Positions 1-7,194 are shown, counted from the first letter of the stretch. The stretch: 7,573 nucleotides of DNA from a bacterium (GCA_021817185.1 JAKAVU010000138.1:1-7573), one strand, 5' to 3'. Notes: a model not told the origin generated them from the sequence alone. Program-made: numbers and translations.

Positions 1-119
1 AGCGCGCGATAGCCGTACTGGGCGGCGACCTCGGTGCCCAGCCGCCGGGCGCGCTCCATCGCCTCGAACCGCTCCGGGAGCAGGTCGTCGGTGCCGCGCG
101 GTCGGGTGACTCCAGCCAC
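1..119 (-). CDS. hisS: Histidyl-tRNA synthetase, N-terminal fragment (cut by window edge)
   Basis: The reading frame starts with GTG at 119 and runs off the left edge of the window, giving about 39 residues. It contains PRGTDDLLPE followed by a helix rich in Glu and Arg and then QYGYRA. This matches the class II HisRS amino terminus, where a P-R-G-T-x-D-L-L-P motif precedes motif 1. HisRS charges tRNA-His with histidine in the cytoplasm. An in-frame TAA lies five codons upstream of the GTG, and the next ATG (residue 21) would remove the conserved motif, so GTG is the best start. There is no well-spaced Shine-Dalgarno; only GGAA directly abuts the start. The gene follows rel by 34 bases and probably shares its transcript. 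The rel-hisS pairing is common in Gram-positive bacteria. The catalytic core is outside the window. Confidence 0.88.
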   Translation of the reverse strand, partial: MAGVTRPRGTDDLLPERFEAMERARRLGTEVAAQYGYRA

Positions 120-153
120 TTCCAGGGCAGTTTACGGTGCCGCCCCGAGGCGC

Positions 154-2370
154 TCAGCCGACCTCGCGCATCACCTGGTGCACATCGTGCACACGCTCGA
201 GCCGCTCCAGCAACCGGCTCAACTCGGTGAGGCTGGTGACCTCGACCACCGTGGAGATGACCGCGGTGTGGTCCCCCTCCACCTCCACCGCCGCCCCGCT
301 GAGGTTGACCTTGGTCTCGGCGATGGCGGTGGCGACGTCGCGCAACAGGCCGGTCCGGTCCCGCCCCTCTATGCGCAGGCGCACCGGGTAGACCTGGCGG
401 CTGTCGGCATCCCACTCCACCTGGACGATCCGCCGAGGATCCCCTGCATGGCGGATGTTGACACAGTCGTCCCGGTGCACGGTGACGCCGCGCCCCCGGG
501 TGACATACCCCCTGATCGGCTCACCGGGCACCGGTTTGCAGCACCTGGCGATGTTGGTCAAGAGGTCTCCCAGCCCGGCCACCTTCACCCCTCCGCTCGG
601 GGTTGGCCGTGAGACCAGCGGGATCGGCGGTCCAGAGCCCGGCCGCTCCGCCGGCTCCTCCTCACCAGCCGCCCAGCGGAGCACGACCGTGCGGGCGGCG
701 ATCTCGCCGTACCCGATGGCGGCGAAGAAGTCCACCACGTCGGGCAGCCTGAACTCCCGGGCCAGCTCCTGCAGGCGCGCCGCTGGGATCGCCGCCAGCT
801 GCAGCCCGCGCATCCGCCGCAGCTCGCGGTCCAGGAGCTCCTTGCCGCGAGCGACGTTCTCCTCGCGGCGCTCCCGCTTGAACCACTGGCGGATCTTCTC
901 CCGAGCGCTGCTGGTCCTGGCAAAGTTGAGCCAGTCCCGGCTCGGACCGTGACGCTCGGACTTGGTGGTGAGGATCTCGACGATGTCCCCGTTCTGCAGC
1001 CGGTAGTCCAGCGGCACCATCCGCGAGTTCACCTTCGCGCCGAGGCAGCGATGCCCCACGTCGGTGTGGATCCGGTAGGCGAAGTCGATCGCAGTCGCGC
1101 CGGACGGCAAGCTCAGAACGTCACCCCGGGGTGTGAACACGAAGACCTCATCCTGGAAAACGTCCAGGCGCACGTGTTCAACGAAGCGCTCGGCGTCCAG
1201 CAGCTCCTTCTGCCACTCCAGCAAGGAGCGGAGCCACCCGAAGCCCTGGTCGAGGCGCTGGTCCGCCCGGGTTCCCTCCTTGTAATGCCAGTGGGCCGCG
1301 ATTCCCTCCTCCGCAGTGCGGTGCATCTCCCAGGTCCGAATCTGGATCTCCACCGGCTCTCCGCCCTCGCCCACCACTGTGGTGTGGAGCGACTGGTAGC
1401 CGTTGCCCTTGGGCATGGCGACGTAGTCCTTGAAGCGACCGGGGATGGGCTTCCACAGCGAGTGCGCGACTCCCAGCGAGCCGTAGCATCCCTTGATGTC
1501 GTCGCAGATCACCCGCAGCGCGACCAGGTCGTAAATCTCGTCGATGCTCCGGCCTGCCTGCTGCATTTTGCGGTAAACGCTGGTGATGTTCTTGGGCCGC
1601 CCGGCCACCTCCGCGTGAATCCCCGCCTCTGCCAGTGCCGCTTGGAGGCGGCTCTGAGCGTGCAGCAGCGAGGTCTCTCGTTGCCGCCGCTGGGTGAGGA
1701 TCTCCTGGCGCACGCGCTCGTAGTTGGTCGGGTCCAGCACTGAGAAGGCGAGGTCCTCCAGCTCCGCCTTCATCTGCCACATCCCCAGGCGATGGGCCAG
1801 CGGCGCGTAGATGTCCGCGGTCTCCTGGGCGATGCGGCGCTGGCGCTCCGGCGGCAGATACTCGATCGTGCGCATGTTGTGGAGCCGATCCGCCAGCTTG
1901 ATCAGCACCACGCGGAGGTCCTCCGCCATGGCGATCAGCATCTTGCGGATGTTCTCGGCCTGCACCTGGGCCTGGGAGTGGAGCTTGATCCGCCCCAACT
2001 TGGTGACTCCAGCGACCAGCTTTTCGACCGTGTCGCCGAACTCCGCGCGGATCTCCTCGGCGGAGATGGCGGTGTCCTCCACCACGTCATGCAGCAGTGC
2101 CGCTGCCAGCGCGTCCTGATCGAGGCGCATCTCCGCCAGCAGGCCCGCGACCGCCAGCGGGTGGCTGATGTAGGGCTCCCCGGAGAGCCGCAACTGGCCC
2201 TGGTGGGCGCGCTCGGCGACGCGATAGGCGCGCTCCACGGTCCGGACCTCCTCCTCGCCCAGGTAGGTCAGCCCGGGAAGCAGCTCAGCGATCTGGGTCA
2301 CCAATTCAGCAATTCTACTTGGGGAGCAGATCGGCCCCTGGATGGCCCCGCCCTGAGCTGCCGCCGTCAT
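154..2370 (-). CDS. rel: Bifunctional (p)ppGpp synthetase/hydrolase, RelA/SpoT (Rel) family
   Basis: This 738-residue protein has the full long-RSH layout. The HD hydrolase domain (about 45-200) carries H70, the HD pair in LLHDVVEDT (92-100) and D161 in KLADRLHNMRT. The synthetase domain (about 250-365) carries GRPK (257-260), YDLVALRV (280-287), the substrate loop with PKGNGYQSLHT (320-330) and VEIQIRT (340-346). The RFKD sequence at 312-315 is the charge pattern of bifunctional Rel enzymes rather than synthetase-only RelA. A TGS domain lies at about 405-468, a zinc-finger-like domain with C610, C611, H632 and C636 follows, and an ACT domain (about 660-738) ends the protein. Family knowledge says it makes (p)ppGpp from ATP and GTP/GDP on starved ribosomes and also hydrolyses it. 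All key residues are present, so both activities are expected. The ATG at 2370 lies 19 bases after the ctaB stop with only AGG abutting it, suggesting translational coupling. The frame stays open upstream to 2523 inside ctaB, but that stretch has no Rel similarity. Confidence 0.96.
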   Translation of the reverse strand: MTAAAQGGAIQGPICSPSRIAELVTQIAELLPGLTYLGEEEVRTVERAYRVAERAHQGQLRLSGEPYISHPLAVAGLLAEMRLDQDALAAALLHDVVEDTAISAEEIRAEFGDTVEKLVAGVTKLGRIKLHSQAQVQAENIRKMLIAMAEDLRVVLIKLADRLHNMRTIEYLPPERQRRIAQETADIYAPLAHRLGMWQMKAELEDLAFSVLDPTNYERVRQEILTQRRQRETSLLHAQSRLQAALAEAGIHAEVAGRPKNITSVYRKMQQAGRSIDEIYDLVALRVICDDIKGCYGSLGVAHSLWKPIPGRFKDYVAMPKGNGYQSLHTTVVGEGGEPVEIQIRTWEMHRTAEEGIAAHWHYKEGTRADQRLDQGFGWLRSLLEWQKELLDAERFVEHVRLDVFQDEVFVFTPRGDVLSLPSGATAIDFAYRIHTDVGHRCLGAKVNSRMVPLDYRLQNGDIVEILTTKSERHGPSRDWLNFARTSSAREKIRQWFKRERREENVARGKELLDRELRRMRGLQLAAIPAARLQELAREFRLPDVVDFFAAIGYGEIAARTVVLRWAAGEEEPAERPGSGPPIPLVSRPTPSGGVKVAGLGDLLTNIARCCKPVPGEPIRGYVTRGRGVTVHRDDCVNIRHAGDPRRIVQVEWDADSRQVYPVRLRIEGRDRTGLLRDVATAIAETKVNLSGAAVEVEGDHTAVISTVVEVTSLTELSRLLERLERVHDVHQVMREVG

Positions 2371-2389
2371 CCTGGCGGCGGGCGCCGGC

Positions 2390-3337
2390 TCATCGCCCGG
2401 CGACAGCCACCAGGGCCGTGCCCACGAAGTAGAGGAAGAGGTAGGCGATGGAGAACAGGAAGAGTCGCCGCGCCCACACCGTGCCGATCGGCTCGGCCAG
2501 CACGCGGAAGCTGAGCGCCACAAATGGCGCCCCCAGGCCCAGCGCCACCACCAATTGCAGCGGTCCCAGCCACAGCGCCGGCAGGCAGCTGGCGATGGTC
2601 ATGATGGTGGCGTAGGCCGCTATCCCGGTCTTGGTCCGGCGCACCCCGACCACGACCGGCCGCATCGGCACCGCCACCGCCTGATAGTCACGGCGCAGGA
2701 TCAGGGAGAGCGACCAGAAGTGCGGAGGCGTCCACAGGAAGACGAGTAGGAACAGCAGCAACCCGACCGCGCCAATCGAGTGGGTCACGGCGGCCCAGCC
2801 GACCAGTGGTGGCACCGCCCCGGCCGCCCCCCCGATCACGATGTTCTCCTTGGTGGTGCGCTTGAGCCAGAAGGTGTAGACGAGGACATAGAAGGCCCCC
2901 CCGCCCAGCGACAGGATTGCGGCCAGCGGATTCACCAGAAACCAGAAGGTGGCCAACGCCAAGACGGTCAACCCGAGGCCGAACGCCACTGCCGAACGGG
3001 GCGAGATCCTCCCGGCGGGAACCGGGCGATTGCGAGTTCTGCCCATCACCGCGTCGATGTCCCGATCGAACCAACAGTTGATCGCCGATGCCCCTCCCGA
3101 GGCCATGGCGCCGCCCGCCAGGGCAGCGGCGCTGAGCCCCCATCCCGGGAACCCCCGCGCGGCCGTGACCATGGCCAGGAACTCGGTGACCAGGAGCAGA
3201 CTCATGACCCCGGGCTTGGTCAGGCTGGCATAGTCCCGGAGAAGCTCAAGCCACGACCGGCTGGCTTCGACCTGAATCCAGCGAGGAGCGCCGATGCTAG
3301 ACGGGTCCGAGGCCTCCGCCGAGACTCCATCGATCAT
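2390..3337 (-). CDS. ctaB: Heme O synthase (protoheme IX farnesyltransferase)
   Basis: This is a polytopic UbiA-family prenyltransferase that converts heme B and farnesyl diphosphate into heme O, the precursor of heme A for aa3-type terminal oxidases. It acts in the cytoplasmic membrane. With the start at 3337 it is 315 residues, close to the usual 280-320. Visible signatures are DYASLTKPGVM (35-45), the first Asp-rich prenyl-diphosphate site NCWFDRDID (87-95) followed by MGRTRNRPVPAGR, YTFWLKRTTKENIVIGGAAG (154-173), WTPPHFWSL (202-210) and DYQAVAVPM (217-225). Several hydrophobic helices fill the rest. The start is uncertain: ATG 3337 has GGAG three bases upstream, ATG 3391 adds 18 residues, and the frame stays open to 3667 without recognisable homology. 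It is the first gene of the ctaB-rel-hisS cluster. No cytochrome oxidase subunit gene or ctaA is visible nearby. Confidence 0.93.
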   Translation of the reverse strand: MIDGVSAEASDPSSIGAPRWIQVEASRSWLELLRDYASLTKPGVMSLLLVTEFLAMVTAARGFPGWGLSAAALAGGAMASGGASAINCWFDRDIDAVMGRTRNRPVPAGRISPRSAVAFGLGLTVLALATFWFLVNPLAAILSLGGGAFYVLVYTFWLKRTTKENIVIGGAAGAVPPLVGWAAVTHSIGAVGLLLFLLVFLWTPPHFWSLSLILRRDYQAVAVPMRPVVVGVRRTKTGIAAYATIMTIASCLPALWLGPLQLVVALGLGAPFVALSFRVLAEPIGTVWARRLFLFSIAYLFLYFVGTALVAVAGR

Positions 3338-3626
3338 CGACTCCGCGATTGGGAGGGCCCTCCTGCTGGCGCACTTCAGAAGCTCGCCCATGCCCTGAAG
3401 GTGCCGGCCAGCTCGCCCCGATGATATCGCCACCGCGTCGAGCGCGCCCGCCGCCATCGGGCAGGCGCGAGCCCCGGTTGCAGCGACCGGCACCGCCGGT
3501 GAACCCCGCAGGTAGGGAGGCGGGAAGGCCAGCGGCCTCGCGCACCACTCATGCCCACTGCCGGGCTCTCGACTCATGCAAGGGCCGAAGAGCCGTGCCC
3601 CCGACGTGCTGGCCCGCTCGCCTTCT

Positions 3627-3640
3627 GGTCGGCACCGACC
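3627..3640. promoter_or_regulatory. Perfect 14-base inverted repeat upstream of ctaB (operator candidate)
   Basis: The sequence GGTCGGCACCGACC has two 6-base arms that are exact reverse complements, separated by CA. It lies in the non-coding gap about 290 bases upstream of the preferred ctaB start. It could bind a dimeric regulator or be an RNA hairpin. In GC-rich DNA such a short palindrome can arise by chance. Confidence 0.25.
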
Positions 3641-3744
3641 TTGCCGGACCGAGGCCGGCGCAGCCATTCGGCGGCTCGAAGCGCCGGCCGATCCAGCCCG
3701 GGGTGGCTACCGACGGGGAGCGGAAGCGGCCGCCCCGCCCCAAC

Positions 3745-3759
3745 GGCTCGCCGCGAGCC
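3745..3759 (-). terminator. Hairpin 25 bases after the membrane-protein stop codon
   Basis: GGCTCG and CGAGCC form a perfect 6-bp stem around a 3-base loop. It lies just downstream, in minus-strand terms, of the stop codon at 3785. No T-run follows, so a classical intrinsic terminator is not shown. It may act as a transcript-end stabiliser or have no role. Confidence 0.3.
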
Positions 3760-3784
3760 CACGCCACTGCTGCATCCCGAGCCG

Positions 3785-4777
3785 TCAGGAGCCGCCGCTG
3801 GCCCGGATCAACTTCAACTCCAAGGGCAGCACCGACCCCGTCGCCAGGAGCACAGTGCCCTCCGGCGTGGTCAGGGTGAACTGGTCGCAGCCGGAATAGC
3901 TGAGTACCGCATTTGCAGGCCTTCCCTGGCCGTGAGCAAACGACAGCGTGGTCTGCAGCAGAGCCGCCGGACAACTCTCGACCCCGCCCGGGACAGCCGG
4001 CAGCGCGTTCACCTGCGCGATCAGGGTGCGCAGCAGATTGGAGTCGCTGATCGCCACCACGCCCGAACGGACCTGAGTTCCAAATTGCTCCCACTTCAGC
4101 TCGGCATAGTGGTCCGACCGCGGGATGAGAGAGCCAGCCGGGCGCGCGGGTCGCCATATCACCTGGACGTCCACCCGCAGCGCTGTGTGAGAGGGGCTCG
4201 CACCGACGAAGCCGTAACCCACTGTGGCGCTGATCATCCCTGGCGGCAGCCTCTCCAGCTGCCATGCCAGGAAGTGCTCCACGACCTTGGCCCGGTCATA
4301 ACCGGTACCACCCTCGAACGCGTGGAGCCCGGCCTCAGGCGCCACGCTCGTCCATCGCTCGAAGGCCCCCGTCGACTGCGGCACCAGCCAGAACTCGGTC
4401 AGCGTCACCTGGTCATTGCTGAGCGATAGTTGGGATGGCTGCGAGAGCGTGGGATCGGGCGCCCGAGCCACTCGCACGGACCCGGGCGGGAGGCGGACTG
4501 TCTCCAGCAGGTCTCGCGCCAGCGAAGCCGCCACCGTACGGTCCCCACTCGCAGTCCTCGCCAGTGGGAGCCCGGCACCGGTTGCCACCCCACCCGGCGT
4601 ACCTGAGCCTGGACCGAGCGCTCCGAGCCCGATCGCCACCGCTACGGCGAGGAAGACGACCTCGGCCAACAACCGCCCTCGCTGAGGACGAGCGACCGCA
4701 ATCGGCCGGGCTTGCAGCCCTTCACCTCCCGGCGCTGAGGAGTCCCCGACTGGGGTCGCGGCCATCTCGTTGAGCAT
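3785..4777 (-). CDS. Uncharacterised membrane-anchored protein with extracytoplasmic domain
   Basis: I do not recognise a named family. With ATG 4777 as start the protein has 330 residues. A cytoplasmic N-terminus ending in Arg-rich ARPQRGR precedes one hydrophobic segment (about 36-55, EVVFLAVAVAIGLGALG). A Gly/Pro/Thr-rich linker follows, then a domain of about 250 residues. Features of the domain are a LARDLLETVRLPPGSVRV segment (about 86-103), a WQLERLPPGM segment, and two cysteines (about 269 and 297) that could form a disulfide if the domain is exported. The C-terminus (LTTPEGTVLLATGSVLPLELKLI) alternates like beta strands. ATG 4777 is preferred because a purine-rich GGGGGCGAGG precedes it; the frame is open to 4897, but that extension is Arg-rich and looks non-coding. 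ATG 4765 is an alternative. Function is unknown; a surface sensor or cell-envelope role would be a guess. Confidence 0.72.
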   Translation of the reverse strand: MLNEMAATPVGDSSAPGGEGLQARPIAVARPQRGRLLAEVVFLAVAVAIGLGALGPGSGTPGGVATGAGLPLARTASGDRTVAASLARDLLETVRLPPGSVRVARAPDPTLSQPSQLSLSNDQVTLTEFWLVPQSTGAFERWTSVAPEAGLHAFEGGTGYDRAKVVEHFLAWQLERLPPGMISATVGYGFVGASPSHTALRVDVQVIWRPARPAGSLIPRSDHYAELKWEQFGTQVRSGVVAISDSNLLRTLIAQVNALPAVPGGVESCPAALLQTTLSFAHGQGRPANAVLSYSGCDQFTLTTPEGTVLLATGSVLPLELKLIRASGGS

Positions 4778-4831
4778 ACCTCGCCCCCGGCAGCGGGACC
4801 GCCCACGCCGGAGCAGTCGTCGGGGAGGTTT

Positions 4832-4837
4832 TGTCAA
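4832..4837 (-). promoter_or_regulatory. TTGACA -35-like hexamer upstream of the membrane-protein gene
   Basis: The minus strand reads TTGACA, an exact consensus -35 hexamer, 55 bases upstream of the ATG at 4777. The stretch 16-18 bases further on is GC-rich and has no good -10 match. It is therefore only a partial promoter signal. Confidence 0.25.
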
Positions 4838-4910
4838 GACCTGTGGATTGAGTGTTCGGGGCGCTCGCCCTTCTTGGTGGCGGAGGGGTGACGCCAACTG
4901 GACTGAAACG

Positions 4911-4931
4911 AAGTGCGGCTCAGCGGCACTT
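4911..4931. repeat. Imperfect 21-base palindrome next to the left 71-base repeat
   Basis: AAGTGC and GCACTT form a perfect 6-bp stem. After one G-G mismatch, two more pairs (GC/GC) close a 3-base loop. It ends one base before the left 71-base repeat begins. It could be a terminator-like hairpin, a protein-binding site at the boundary of an inserted segment, or chance. Confidence 0.35.
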
Positions 4932-4932
4932 G

Positions 4933-5003
4933 CTGAGATCAGACTAGGGAACCGACGGTCAGATTCGAACTCACGGCCAGCTGTCTACAATTCCGGAAAC
5001 AAC
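4933..5003 (-). repeat. Left copy of a 71-base tRNA-like direct repeat
   Basis: This stretch aligns without gaps to 7503-7573 with 62 of 71 identical bases. On the minus strand it has the layout of the 3' part of a tRNA gene: a T-arm with loop TTCGAAT (4963-4969), then a 7-base CGTCGGT segment (4951-4957) resembling the 3' strand of an acceptor stem. The T-stem is damaged here, since GTGAG faces CTGAC with a central G-G mismatch. No normal anticodon stem can be drawn around the TTGTAG-like loop sequence, so this is not a functional tRNA. It resembles a decayed tRNA fragment or an att-type scar left by integration at a tRNA 3' end. Confidence 0.75.
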
Positions 5004-5130
5004 TGTTCGTCGACGTGCGCTAAAGACCTTTTCCAACTCGAAGCGGAAGGACGAAGGGTCCCGGCGTTCGTCGGTGACCGCCGATGGTCGCCACAGCTGT
5101 GGTGAAGTGGAGATCACCTGCGGCCTCTGC
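5004..5130. other. Spacer between left repeat and the beta-propeller lipoprotein gene
   Basis: No gene is supported here. A perfect 12-base palindrome CCACAGCTGTGG lies at 5091-5102. On the minus strand, GTCGACG at 5008-5014 can pair with the acceptor-like CGTCGGT of the adjacent repeat (5 Watson-Crick and 2 G-T pairs). That would outline a 64-base tRNA-like unit too short for a normal tRNA. Confidence 0.4.
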
Positions 5131-5150
5131 CCAAGGGGACCGCCCCTCGG
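5131..5150 (-). terminator. Strong hairpin directly after the lipoprotein stop codon
   Basis: An 8-bp stem (CCGAGGGG with CCCCTTGG, one G-T pair) closes a 4-base loop and starts 2 bases beyond the stop codon at 5153-5155. Its position fits transcript termination for the lipoprotein gene. No T-tract follows, so it may be a non-canonical terminator or a 3'-end stabilising structure. Confidence 0.45.
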
Positions 5151-5152
5151 CC

Positions 5153-7162
5153 TCAGACGCCTGGCAGTTGGAGCAGGCTCCCCCGCCAAGTCCGACCTTC
5201 GTCGTCGCTGACCCAGAGGACGTTGGCGCCGTGATCTTCGCCGATGGCGTACATATCGCCATTCGCAGCGACCACGAACATCGCCCCGTTTGCCAAACCC
5301 CGGAGAGGGTGCCGGGCTCGAAGCGGTGCTGAGACGCTGCCACTGGCCAGGTAGGCGATCCCGTTCGGGCCCCCAGCAAAGCAGGTGAGCCAGACGGCTC
5401 CTGCAGCGGTGACCCCGCCATCCTGACAGCTGTTGGGGATCGGATGGAGATGCCAGCTAAGGCCTGCATCCGTCGAGGTGGCGAGCACCCCGCGGCAGCC
5501 CGTCTCTCCCACTGCCACTGCATATGACCCGCTGTACGCGGCCTCGCTGACCGACATGTCGAGAGTTGCGGTGCGCCGCCAGCTCAGGCCTCCGTCGTGG
5601 GTGGCGAAGACCGCCGCCGGAATGGGCGTGATCTGGGGTTTCAGGCACTGCGACCCAGCCGTGAACGCGAGTCCCCTGCCGTGGGCGGCAAACACGACCG
5701 TGCTGAGTCCCACCTGGGCGGCGGCGGCGAGGCGTACCCGCTTCGCTTGCCCGGTCCTCATGGCCGGTTCGATCAACAGGGCATCACCCTTCAGGCTGAT
5801 TGTGTTCGGTGGCGCGAAGCCAGCGACCTCCGGCCCTCCGACGTAGGCCCAACGACGCCCTCCGTCGGAGGATGTGTACGTCCCGGCCGCCGCGGTCAGG
5901 ATCAGGGAGCCAGACTGGAAGGCGAGCGCCCCGATTCTGGCCGCCCCAAGGCCCGGAAGTACGCGCCACTTCCCGCCGGCGTCGTCACTGACGCTGACCT
6001 GCGAACCCGGGTAGTCCAGCACCCACAGGTCGTGGGTACCGACCGTGGTGAGGGCGGTGCCCAGCTGGGCAGTGCGGTGCAGAGAACGGCCGCCGTCAGC
6101 GGTCGTGTAGACGTGACCTCCGCAGGGGCCGTTCGCACCCGGGCCACACCCCCCAGTTAGCAGCGTTCCCGCTTCGCTCGTGATGAAGTTGAGCTCGACA
6201 ATCGGCGAGGCGAGCTGACTGGATGTCGTCTGCTGCGAGGCTATCGACCAGACAGTGCCCCCGTCCGTGGTCGCCAGCAGGACACGCCCGGGGGGTTGGG
6301 AGTACATGGGCAGATTCCCCCCTCCGGCGAAGCCGATCCGGGAGCTCAGGAACTGCACCGAATACAAGGGCGCGGGGCTGCAGGATCCGGGCAGCATGCT
6401 CCAATCGAGACCGGCGTCCGTACTCTCCCAGACCGCGCCGTCGCAGGTCCTGGTCGGACTCGTCACAGTGCCGGTGGCGAAGAGCGTGGAGGCAGAGGGA
6501 GCGCTGATTCCGCCAGTGGAGGTGCCCCCCGGGAGGTGGACCGCGCTCCAGCTGGCCCCCCCGTCCCTGCTGATCATCAGTGGCTGGGGGATGGACCCGA
6601 TGTAGGAGGGAGAAGTGCTGGCGAGCGCCAGGGTTGAACTCACCCAGTCGACGGCCGCGGTGCCCCAGGCGCCATCTTGGCTCAGTCCGCTTGGGTGGAC
6701 AACTCTCCAGTTTCCGCCGTCCTCGTTTCCCATGAGCAGCACGGGGGAGCCGTATTCACTCCCAAGACCGCTCGTCGGGTACTGGGTGCCCGTTGCCACC
6801 ACCTTTGAGCCCGTGACTCCCATCCATCCCAGGTACAGCCCCCGTCGGCTCCACACGGTCTTCCAGGAGCGGCCCGAGTTCGTCGTGAAGGAGATCAAGC
6901 CCGACCCGGTCATCACCACCCCGTCGGACGTCGAGACAGGATGCGCGGTGTCCGATGCCACAAATACGCGTTGGGCTGTGACCGCGGCAATGCCCACGGG
7001 CATGCCGCGGTCGGTTGGGGTTCGGACTGCTGGCAAGGTGATCTGGTACGCAGCACCGCTCGTCCGCACCGGCTGCGACCCCAGACCAGAACAAGCGGTC
7101 AGGGCAACGGCTGCAAACCATCCCAGGGCAGTGGCCACCACGGCCGCAGGAACAGGTCTCAT
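5153..7162 (-). CDS. Predicted lipoprotein with about 11 BNR/Asp-box repeats (beta-propeller)
   Basis: This is a 669-residue exported protein. Residues 1-24 form a lipoprotein signal: a hydrophobic stretch (AAVVATALGWFAAVALTAC) ending in lipobox LTAC, with Cys24 as the predicted lipidated residue. The rest is a tandem array of Asp-box-like motifs of the S/T-x-D-x-G-x-x-W type: about 94-100, 146-152, 198-205, 247-254, 298-305, 354-361 (W replaced by L), 392-399, 431-438, 521-528, 563-570 and 652-659. Such motifs sit at blade turns of sialidase/BNR and Ycf48-like beta-propellers. They mark a fold, not an activity; no sialidase catalytic Arg-triad or FRIP motif is evident. ATG 7162 is chosen because the signal peptide begins there and GGGGA lies five bases upstream; the frame is open to 7267 but that extension is unlike a signal peptide. 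A surface binding or adhesive role is plausible. It lies between the 71-base repeats. Confidence 0.85.
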   Translation of the reverse strand: MRPVPAAVVATALGWFAAVALTACSGLGSQPVRTSGAAYQITLPAVRTPTDRGMPVGIAAVTAQRVFVASDTAHPVSTSDGVVMTGSGLISFTTNSGRSWKTVWSRRGLYLGWMGVTGSKVVATGTQYPTSGLGSEYGSPVLLMGNEDGGNWRVVHPSGLSQDGAWGTAAVDWVSSTLALASTSPSYIGSIPQPLMISRDGGASWSAVHLPGGTSTGGISAPSASTLFATGTVTSPTRTCDGAVWESTDAGLDWSMLPGSCSPAPLYSVQFLSSRIGFAGGGNLPMYSQPPGRVLLATTDGGTVWSIASQQTTSSQLASPIVELNFITSEAGTLLTGGCGPGANGPCGGHVYTTADGGRSLHRTAQLGTALTTVGTHDLWVLDYPGSQVSVSDDAGGKWRVLPGLGAARIGALAFQSGSLILTAAAGTYTSSDGGRRWAYVGGPEVAGFAPPNTISLKGDALLIEPAMRTGQAKRVRLAAAAQVGLSTVVFAAHGRGLAFTAGSQCLKPQITPIPAAVFATHDGGLSWRRTATLDMSVSEAAYSGSYAVAVGETGCRGVLATSTDAGLSWHLHPIPNSCQDGGVTAAGAVWLTCFAGGPNGIAYLASGSVSAPLRARHPLRGLANGAMFVVAANGDMYAIGEDHGANVLWVSDDEGRTWRGSLLQLPGV

Positions 7163-7194
7163 GCCCGTCCCCAACGGTGGTGCTCTGAGCGCGG

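Larger units (their letters stand above)
3338..3784. other. 447-base gap between membrane-protein gene and ctaB, no gene supported
   Basis: Several frames stay open here, as expected at this GC content, but none gives a recognisable protein; they are Arg/Pro/Gly-rich. The ctaB frame is open as far as 3667, so a longer ctaB N-terminus could use part of the gap. A perfect inverted repeat (GGTCGG-CA-CCGACC) lies at 3627-3640 and a hairpin at 3745-3759. On the minus strand a TATCAT hexamer lies at 3421-3426, a possible -10 element for ctaB, but no convincing -35 element sits at the proper distance. The gap probably contains the ctaB-rel-hisS promoter. Confidence 0.5.

Noticed and set aside
949..2514. 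Long plus-strand open frames opposite rel (949-1743 and 1792-2514)
   Set aside because: They lie antisense to a strongly conserved rel gene and their translations show no family motifs; long antisense frames are expected in GC-rich DNA.
2371..2523. Longer rel start at 2523
   Set aside because: The added 51 residues overlap ctaB out of frame, are Ser/Arg/Trp-rich and have no Rel similarity; ATG 2370 gives a normal-length Rel.
3349..4429. Plus-strand frames of 176 and 292 codons across the ctaB upstream gap
   Set aside because: Compositions are Arg/Pro/Ala-rich without domains, and much of their length is antisense to the membrane-protein gene.
5153..7162. Active sialidase
   Set aside because: Asp-boxes alone indicate a propeller fold; no FRIP-like motif or catalytic Arg/Tyr/Glu arrangement is recognisable.
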